64,000 nt of DNA from Ptiloglossa arizonensis (Eukaryota; Arthropoda; Insecta; Hymenoptera; Colletidae), in contig NC_135052.1 of the NCBI RefSeq assembly GCF_051014685.1, positions 6,849,105-6,913,104 on the forward strand, read 5' to 3'. Each line of letters begins with the position of its first letter. Positions within the stretch are counted from its first letter, which is position 1. Position numbers and translations under genes: made by a program. This document shows, one piece after another, positions 40,301 to 49,300 of this stretch. The notes beneath the pieces were generated by a model. The model did not search any database. It was not told the origin of the DNA and saw only the letters and a list, made by a program, of their open reading frames with translations.

Positions 40301-43300
40301 GATCTACGGCACGCTCCATCATCGGGCACCGGTTATCGTCATCCCTTATCATAACTGTTTCGAGTAACGCGCCACGGTCTAACGGTGGCCAATAAAATCG
40401 CACGCAAATGGAGAAACGAGTCCTCGGGCCGCATTCGTCGAGCCACTTTAACGAGCCTCGAGGACGAAATTAAGAGACACTTACGAAACAACGAAAAAAT
40501 ACTGTTATTACCGATGTTGCTTACCAGGGGGTTTAAGACCGTAAGGAACCGGGCAAATTAAAGCGGGGTTCCCGTGTAATTAGACTCCCCTTTTAATCGC
40601 GAAAATTTGATCCCTAATTATTCAGGCGTTCCTACGATGAACGATACGCTGGATATTTACCGGTAACGGGAGAAATTATTACCGTCGTTTGTACCCGTTT
40701 GAAACGTTAAACGTTCTACCGACTTATAAAATGAAGGTACAGTTGGCAATCGAAGGAGCATTGTTTCGAAGAAACGTATTGTTTTTAGTAAGAAAAGAAA
40801 AAGAACATAGATTATCAACGGAAAGTTTTACTTCGAGATTTACCGCTCGGAAGCGTTTTTTAATTACGCATTCAGGTGTCCTTATTGTTCCGCAAAACAT
40901 CCGATGTTTTAAACGCCGTTTAATAATAATTGTATCGAATGCACAATGCTCTTTTTGTTCTCGTTTCTTTTGACTCGTTTACTGGAATACTGCGCAGAGA
41001 TGCGATCGAAGTAAATGCTTATTCGCATCGCTGCAACTTTCTACTACAAATCGTACACAATGCTGTCACTTGCACGGGGAACTACGCGCAACGTTACCCG
41101 GTGACTTCAATGAATCTTAACGAGAATAAGTGGTATACAGAGTGATTCGCACGGAGCGATCGAGTTATTTAGCAAACTCGAAAGGACTTAAATAATATTC
41201 AATTCGAAAAAGAACGCCTTACGGTGGACAATGCGTAAACAGGTGATCAATGGCGACGACCGATCGAAATTCCAAAGATTGTCGATGTAACGTTAAATTA
41301 ATGCTTCGATAGACAACCAAACGGAAAGTATTCGTTACTTGTACACCCGTGAACAAGTAATTGTTCATAATCATTCTTCTTACATGTTCCGATTAAATAC
41401 ATTACGCGATACAAAGTCTTAAATTTCATTTTCGAATGCGATCGACACTCGTAAATCAATCGTGACGATAAAGCGTAATCTCTCTCGGAACATTCTTCGA
41501 AAATGTTCGCATCCCTTCGAGCCTCGAAACCAGTTCGTCGATCGATCGTATTGCACGAATCACTCTCTATCGAAAAAAATGTTCGACGTGTTCCAGGGTA
41601 GGGGTTTTATCACACGTGCACGCACCCCAGGCTTTTGTTATTATTTTCGGAGGTTACTTTTGGAAACCGTGTCTCGAGAGGGGGGTGCATATTGTTCCGG
41701 CGCGATTCGACCGGTCTCTCGAGTAAACCGGAAAAAGCGAGATCGAGATGACGAGCGCCAAAGGAAAGGGGTGGGAGAGAGGAAAAGTCAAAGGGTTTGG
41801 GTTGAAAAAGGTTCCTCGGCCGGCTGAGTAGAAACGCTCACCTTGTCGTGACCTATCCTCTGGTAGTAGTACTTGGCGTACTCGTCCAACCACACTTCGC
41901 TCAGCCTTATGCTGTTCCTCTTGAGCACGTTCACGCCGCTGCGCCACTTGTACGGCGAACGTTTCCGGAAGATGTGGCCCACGTGCGAGCACGGCACGAT
42001 TTCCAGAGTACCTAAAGCCGCCCAGTCGAATTTCATTCGTACACCGCCGCGGGGAAAACGGCTGATTGCGGCCAAGCAAGGTGGGGGGGAACAAGTTTAT
42101 TTCGCGAAGGAAGCCAGCCACCAACCACCAATCCTGGCACTGTTTCGAGGCTTTAAGCTTTTCTCGGGACTATCGCGTTTCGTGGAAAAATCTCCGTCTA
42201 AACGACGGATAATCGTTATTGGAGGTCGAGAGGGATCGAACGTTCGACGTAGACTTGGCTACGTTACACAGATTAATCCTCGGATCTCGGCGAATGCAGG
42301 ATCATTTCCATCTGGCTATGGCCACTCTTGCGTTTATATATTTAGGGGATTGTACGAAGAAACGGAAGGAGAAAATACGAAGTCTAGTAATGTAATATCG
42401 TTCATCTCGTACCGAAACTACCAACGTGACTATTTACATTTTTCGAGCGAAGAATGTTTCTTTTTCTTCTTGTCTCTAACTCAACTTCAAGTACGTAAAC
42501 TTAGGCTCTTTTCTCCAATGGAGAAAAATCATACGCGCAATTTATCGTTCGCAGAAGTTAATTCGATATACTTTTCGTTTAAGATTTGTTGTTTTCTTTT
42601 TTTTTCTAATTCGTTCGAGACAAATGTTTCAATTGTACTTCTGGAAAGATAATTTCGTTCGAATAGTTATTTTCTTGGATCGAAACGGTATCAAAGCGAG
42701 ACGTCGAATAGTATCGCAACTCGTATATCTCTGTTTATTGTTTCTGTGTTTTTATGCAATTCCAACCGCGAGAGGAACCGTGAGACGAACCACTTAATGT
42801 TCAGCCGTCACTTTTGAAACGCGGGCATTTAAAGCAAAAACTTTCTCCGCGAGAAACGAGTTTTAAACCACGAGTAGGGTCGAAAATCGTCGCAAGATGA
42901 CTGGTAGGTTACGCTGTGTAATAGAGCTCGAGCTTTGGAATCAGTTTTCGCGGTTTTTGTTGTGCAACTTCGCTTGAAAAATGTTGTTACACAATGCTGC
43001 CCACAGTGCGCTGGTTATGCGGCGTAGGAAAAATCCGTGTTGGAATATTCTTACAGATTTGATAAAGCAATTATTCTCTGAGAAAATGGAAAGATTCGAA
43101 CTAAGAATACATTGCTTTGGAATCGCGTTACAAACGCATTAGAAGTGCATCCATTGCTCAAATGCATCGCTCGATGATTTATAAATCGAAAGAAGTATAT
43201 AATTCCAGATCGTACGTTCACGATGATGTTTATGTATCGGTAATGCTAACAAATTCAGTATTTAATGTCGTTTGCAAAAAACATGCAATCGGTGCAACTA

Positions 43301-46300
43301 GTTTACGCATCAATTGCATCCAAACATAATAAATATATACGAATAGTATCACATTTTTTATACGAATAAAAATGATCCTGCATCCGCTTTTTGAATGTTA
43401 AATCGTGGAATACTAACTCTTATCCGCTGTTTCTTGCTATTAAATTGTCAAGCTAAGAAAGCTGGCACGAATCGAAGGAAGAATCCACGGTTGTTTTAGA
43501 ATTCTGTTTCTGGTTTTAAAGGATTTTTCGCGGTACGAGACTGGCGATCTTTCAAGGGAGAATTTCCGCTCGTTTCTGTCAATTTCTCGAAACCAGATTT
43601 TGTAGCAGAGAGAACCTACCTCCGCACATCCAGGTCTTGAACGAAAGCTCAAGATTTTCGCCACCCCAAATGTCGAAGCCACTGTCGTACGTGCCGAGGC
43701 GCTCGAAGAATGTTCGATCTATCGAGAAGAGGCCACCAGCCATAGTTGGCGACCACACGGGTTCCGCAGGATTCTTGTGCCTCTTTTTCTCCCTTTCCGG
43801 TACCGCGTGCCAGTTGAACTGATACAGAAACCAAGAAACCTTGAGACTGTCGCGGCAGAACCGAGAAATCCGGACAACTTCGTGGGGCAGAATCGATATC
43901 TGATATTCTGGTTAATTTCTTGAACTCCCGAAGTCGTACCGTTCGATTTGTCGTTTTTGAGAAAAATTGACAGAAAATTCATCTTTCACCGACCTACTTC
44001 AGATTCTTTGATTCTTTAGAACGCGAATTTATCGATTGAACACAGTGAATTTTGAAATAAACGCGTGTAGTAATTTCCAATATTAATCGTAGACCTACAC
44101 ACGTTTTTAAGTTCCGCGTTAAAAATGTACCGCGTTTGACAAGAAACGATCCACATTTCGCTTCTCTCGTGCACCTTACTCCAAACTTTTCTTAATTCGG
44201 ATTGCTCTCCAATTTATTTTCATCTCGCACTTGTCTCTGTTTTGTCTCGGCACATTACGTGCGCCATCTTGACGATTATTTCCAGAAGAATTATATTTTC
44301 CTTCGATCGACGAAAAGATCGTGAGAATGGTATCTCTCGTTTCGAGCGCAACCGCGCGAATTCCTGTCGTAACTTGGAATCGAATCGTACCCGAATTCAG
44401 AATTATTTTCTGATAGGGAACAACAGCACACTTTGCGAAATAACGACGCTGGAATTTCGCTTACCTGGAGATTCCAATCGAACCCACCCACGTTTACACC
44501 ACCGGAATCCCTCCAGTGATATTCCAGCGTGGTGTCGTCGATGACGTCGATCACAGGGCACACAACTGTCGTTGGATCGCGAGCGATCCGATCGAGAAGC
44601 GGTTCCAGCCAACCCTCGGTACACTCGCAATGGCTGTCCAAATATGTGAGGACTGGAGCCTTTGCTGCAGCACCCCCCAATAAACGTGCTCTAATAAGTC
44701 CCTCACGTTTTTGCGCCCTAATGATCTGCACCTTCGGGTAGTTCATCATGTAGTCCTCGAGTTGACGCTGAAGATGTGCTGTGAAACGAGGAACTTTTGT
44801 AAATACCCAAACGACGGCAGAACATTTTCCGAATCAATTTCAATTGGACATATTCGTGTGAAAAAATTTATACGACACGTGCCCGTTATGAAAGAAACTT
44901 GAAAATTAAAACACATTTTAACGTCTTTCCAGGTTTGAAACTATTCGGTTAAATTTCATAAAAGCTTTTTTGACTGGGTTTATAAACTTCTAGGCTGCTC
45001 GATTGTGTTTTTACATCGGTCTTTTGTTTTACGTTTATCTAATAGTACCAAAGGGGAGTGGAACACTGGTCGGAAAAATTTGATAAAATATAAAATTCTT
45101 GGAAAAATTATTATCTGTAATATCCGAGTAAAAAAGTTACAAACGAATACCTTTTCCCAATGTTCTAATGTAGGAGATCCTCTCAAATTGAGCGGAATCG
45201 ACTATCGTGGTAGAAAAAACAAGATCGAAATTAGTATTCCATGAATTGTTTTCGATAACGTTATTACTGCGAGTATTTATTTTTATTTAACAAGGTTTTG
45301 TTTTAATATATGCGGACCGATGTTTGATATTTATATTCCGTTGAAGTGAAAATTATTCTTCTCGATGGAACAGTATTTTACTAGACTGTTATTCTTTGTA
45401 ATTAACGTACAAACTCCACTGCGCATTTCAAACAAATAATTTCTTTTTAAAGCCATTGCAATTCCTTGATCAAATGTAACAACTTGGAGGGCTTCGTAAC
45501 GACAAACGAGCTATTACATTTTCCTGGGTTCTCGTGTGTTAATATTCATAATATTTTTAACGACGGCTCAGATATTATTTACGACGTTATGTGCGAGTTG
45601 TTGCGGTAACAATAATCGCTTTTCTTGTTTCAGAATTGCGATGGAACGCTGGTACTGCAACGCAGCGTTGCAAGAAAATAAATAAACGCACGTGAATCTC
45701 TTCCGCCGTTATGAAAGCAAAGAACTTTAAAGCGAAACATACATCCGTTAGTACAAAACAATTTATTGTTCTCTGTTTTCATTACGGAAAGGAACAACAC
45801 ACGCTAAGTGGCAATGCGCATTTTCTCTAATCTATGAACGATGAAAAACTTGTACTCTTTTTTAAATTCGGAACAAGATTTTTAAATATAATTTTTCTAA
45901 AGTATATGTTTACAAACATAACAAGAGAACAAATAATAAAATGTCCGTCTTCGAGAATATCTTGTATTTGAAATATGAATGTAAAATTCTTAAAATTGTA
46001 CTCACTCCTGTTATCCTTTCGTAAATTAGAAACGAGATTTTCAAATGTAATTTCTCTAAAACCTACATTTACAAATGTACGTTTACGTTTCAACAATCAT
46101 AACGAAAGAATAAATAACGAAATGTCGATCTTCAAGAAATTCTTATGTTTGAACTATGAATATTTGATTCTTCACAGAGTGGGTCACGTAAAGCGTCACA
46201 AGCTGCATTTTCAGGAATTTATCGAGTCAAAAATTTAGCAAGGTTCTTTTCAAACAGAATAATTCATACATTTCTATGTTCCTTGTTGGATATTTCAAAC

Positions 46301-49300
46301 AACAATAATATTCGCTGGAAAAATTTGTTCGTAAGTTGTATAGTTATAAAAATATCAAGAGCACGAATCTAGCGAGGTTCTTAATCATTCACAGACACAG
46401 TGGGTCTTCCAACGAACAGTTGACTTTTTAATATTGAATTTTCCAGAGATCTAGAGGAATCGTAGCTTGAAAAATCTCACAACCGAAGACTTCGTGTAGA
46501 TATAATTGAGTTTGCAGAACCTCGAGGAACTTGTGAAAAATTCAATAGATTTCTTGTGGCGTTGGATCAACTGGGCAAAAATTGACCGATTCTAACAAAC
46601 CCAGTGTGTCTTTGTAAGATGATAAATTGTAGGAAGATCAATCGAAATAAGTAAATCTTATTCGATTGGTCGTTGGATAAAATTTAATAAAATGATTTCT
46701 GAATCGTAACATGTTAGTCTTGATATTACCGAAGCACACCTTTTGCAATTGCACGAGGTGTTAATTAGTCGCAGGATCGAGAAGCCGTGATTCCTTTATA
46801 AGCCGAAAATGTGGAATAACATTTTTTCGGAAGGAAGGTAGTTCTAATTTGAAGTGAAACTTAAATCCATGGGATCAGATGAATCATAATTAAAGGTCGC
46901 GTTGGGGATTGCAATTAGTGGACATTCGTGATTTATTCTTCGTTAGAATGGGTCTATGAAGATCCTATCCGATAAGCCTTCAACCGAGAAGCTTAGTTTA
47001 ACTATAGATAATACGAAGGGATTTCGAGGATCAATGGGGTTCTTGTATGGATAATGATTACTCTGGACAGAAGGATCAAATATTTCATCAAAATTGTCGA
47101 TGCAATTTCGGTAGTCTGTTTTTTTTTAAAATATTCGTTAATTTTTTATCGGTTAGTTTGCTCACTTTTCCTGATACATCCCTATTGCTTGAAAAATTCA
47201 CTAAAAATGTGTTATCGATCACCCAGGAGAGAGCCATGCGCCAAACATTGTAATTAAAATACGGTATCTAAATTGTATCGCCACTCCACCTCCTAAAGCT
47301 GAAGAATTTACGCTTCAAGTATTTATATTGCGTCAAGTTAAACGCAATAATAATTGACGATAATACAAATTGTATGTAATCAAAATACCAAAACTAACCC
47401 TCGCGTGGTAAGCAGCTTACAGAAATTGCGACAGCGATTAATCTTTAATAAATTTCTGCAACACGAGCTTTTGCGTAGTTGGAGTGTATCTACTATTACA
47501 AAATTTATCGTGGCTTCCCAAAAGCGAGGAATACTCTCCGTTTATCGGTGGCTCGATGCATCGAGCGATCGAAATTGCTGCTGAAACGTTAGCTCGATCC
47601 TAGAAACGAAAGGTGATCCTTGTAATTCGAGTGATTATTCTGTTTCGCACATCGCATCGACATTTCATTATAGGAGATTCGTATGCAATCGTGTAATGCT
47701 TCGCGATGTTACTTCAAATTGTCAATATTGACGATAAACGCGTACCCTGTATCAGTAATTTACCCCTGCTTTTGGAAATATTTGCGATATATTCATTAAG
47801 AAGCATTAAGAAGAAGTAATTTGTAAAAGAATTCGTATGTAATTTAAATGAAATAATCAAGATAAATGAAGATGATCCCAAATTATAAGATTGAAAAATA
47901 ACTTATAACTTTATACTCGCGTTTAAAACTGTACCTGGTTCGTTTACTGTACGAAAAAGGAAATGAAAAGTAAACATTAAGTATGATAACGTGGCAGGAA
48001 ATTTACAATGGAAATGAATCGAACAAAATATTGCCCGTTGTAATTCGTAAGTGGAGCAAACGGAGAAAATATGGTACAAATGAAATTGTAAAGTAATTAA
48101 AATTCATTTCGACAGAAATTTCTCATTTCACTTTGAAACAAAACAAGAATAAATATACGAACATTTTCGTTTACATCCCGATCATTTTCAAATTATCGAG
48201 TTCTTTTCGTAAACTTCTCTATCCAGAATCTTTATCAGCCGATAATCTTTCATCCACCTTCGAACATCACGAGATATCAGATTACCCTCTTCTCGCTGTT
48301 AAGATTATTATACCTTGCAATCTAATCTCCCCGATAACAAAGTAGACGTGTTTCTTCTCATTATTATTAATTGGATTGTCTTTATTACAGCCGTATAATC
48401 ACAGCCACCTATGACAGATAAAAAAGAACTAGGCGCGGAGTTAACGTCGCAGGCTTATTATCTCGTTCTTGTGATAAAACAATCGGCCGGTTTGTAATGG
48501 GATACACCATGTGCTGTCTATGGAGCTAGGTAACTATGTTTATGAGCCACACTTCCGGCTGGCGTAGAAGCTTATCTCGAGCTTTTAAGGGGGATTTCAC
48601 TAGCTCCGCGTTATATCGTTTCCACCACGTTGCGCCTCCCTAACCTTTCCTGTCAAGGGTTAATCTCGCCAGCCTTTCCGTCGCGATTTTTATTTCCCTC
48701 GCTCTTTTGTTATACGTGACCTCGGTTGCTTATCCGTCCTGTAATCCGACAACGCCATTAATTCGTGCCGAACACCTTCGACGATAACGAGGTCCCTAGT
48801 TTTAGCCATCTCTTTCGACGACTCACGAAATATACTTTACGTATAACATTCGACCCACCAACACTACGTGTTTTTGATAGTTTTCGTAGCTATACGTTCG
48901 TAGTTACACTTAGTCTCCTGAAGTGCACCCCTGAGAATCGTGTATTTAACAGGAAGAAGAGAAGACTGAATTCACTCGATGTAGAAGGCAGGGGCCAACT
49001 CACGGTACAGAAATAAATAGGGGAAATTTCTTGGGTAAAAATAAATAAGAAATATAGAATATAATTTTTGGTATGCCAACCATTCGAGGAAATCGAGCTT
49101 GAAAATTCTCAGGGCATGCGTACGATTATGGGTACACACTTGGTCAGCGTGTCTGATCGGTACGTACTATTTCTACTTGCGTTGATTCTATATAATGCCG
49201 ATAGTGTGGGATTATCATTTTTGTTTCAACTTGCTCCAACTGATTAGTCTTAAGATCGATCGAAAATAGATAACACGAACTTTCGTGCGGAATAGTTAGA

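Noticed and set aside
41873..42652. Longest open frame in the window (259 codons, plus strand)
   Set aside because: It overlaps a confirmed Pgant9 exon antisense, has no recognisable domain, and its second half is low-complexity intron sequence.
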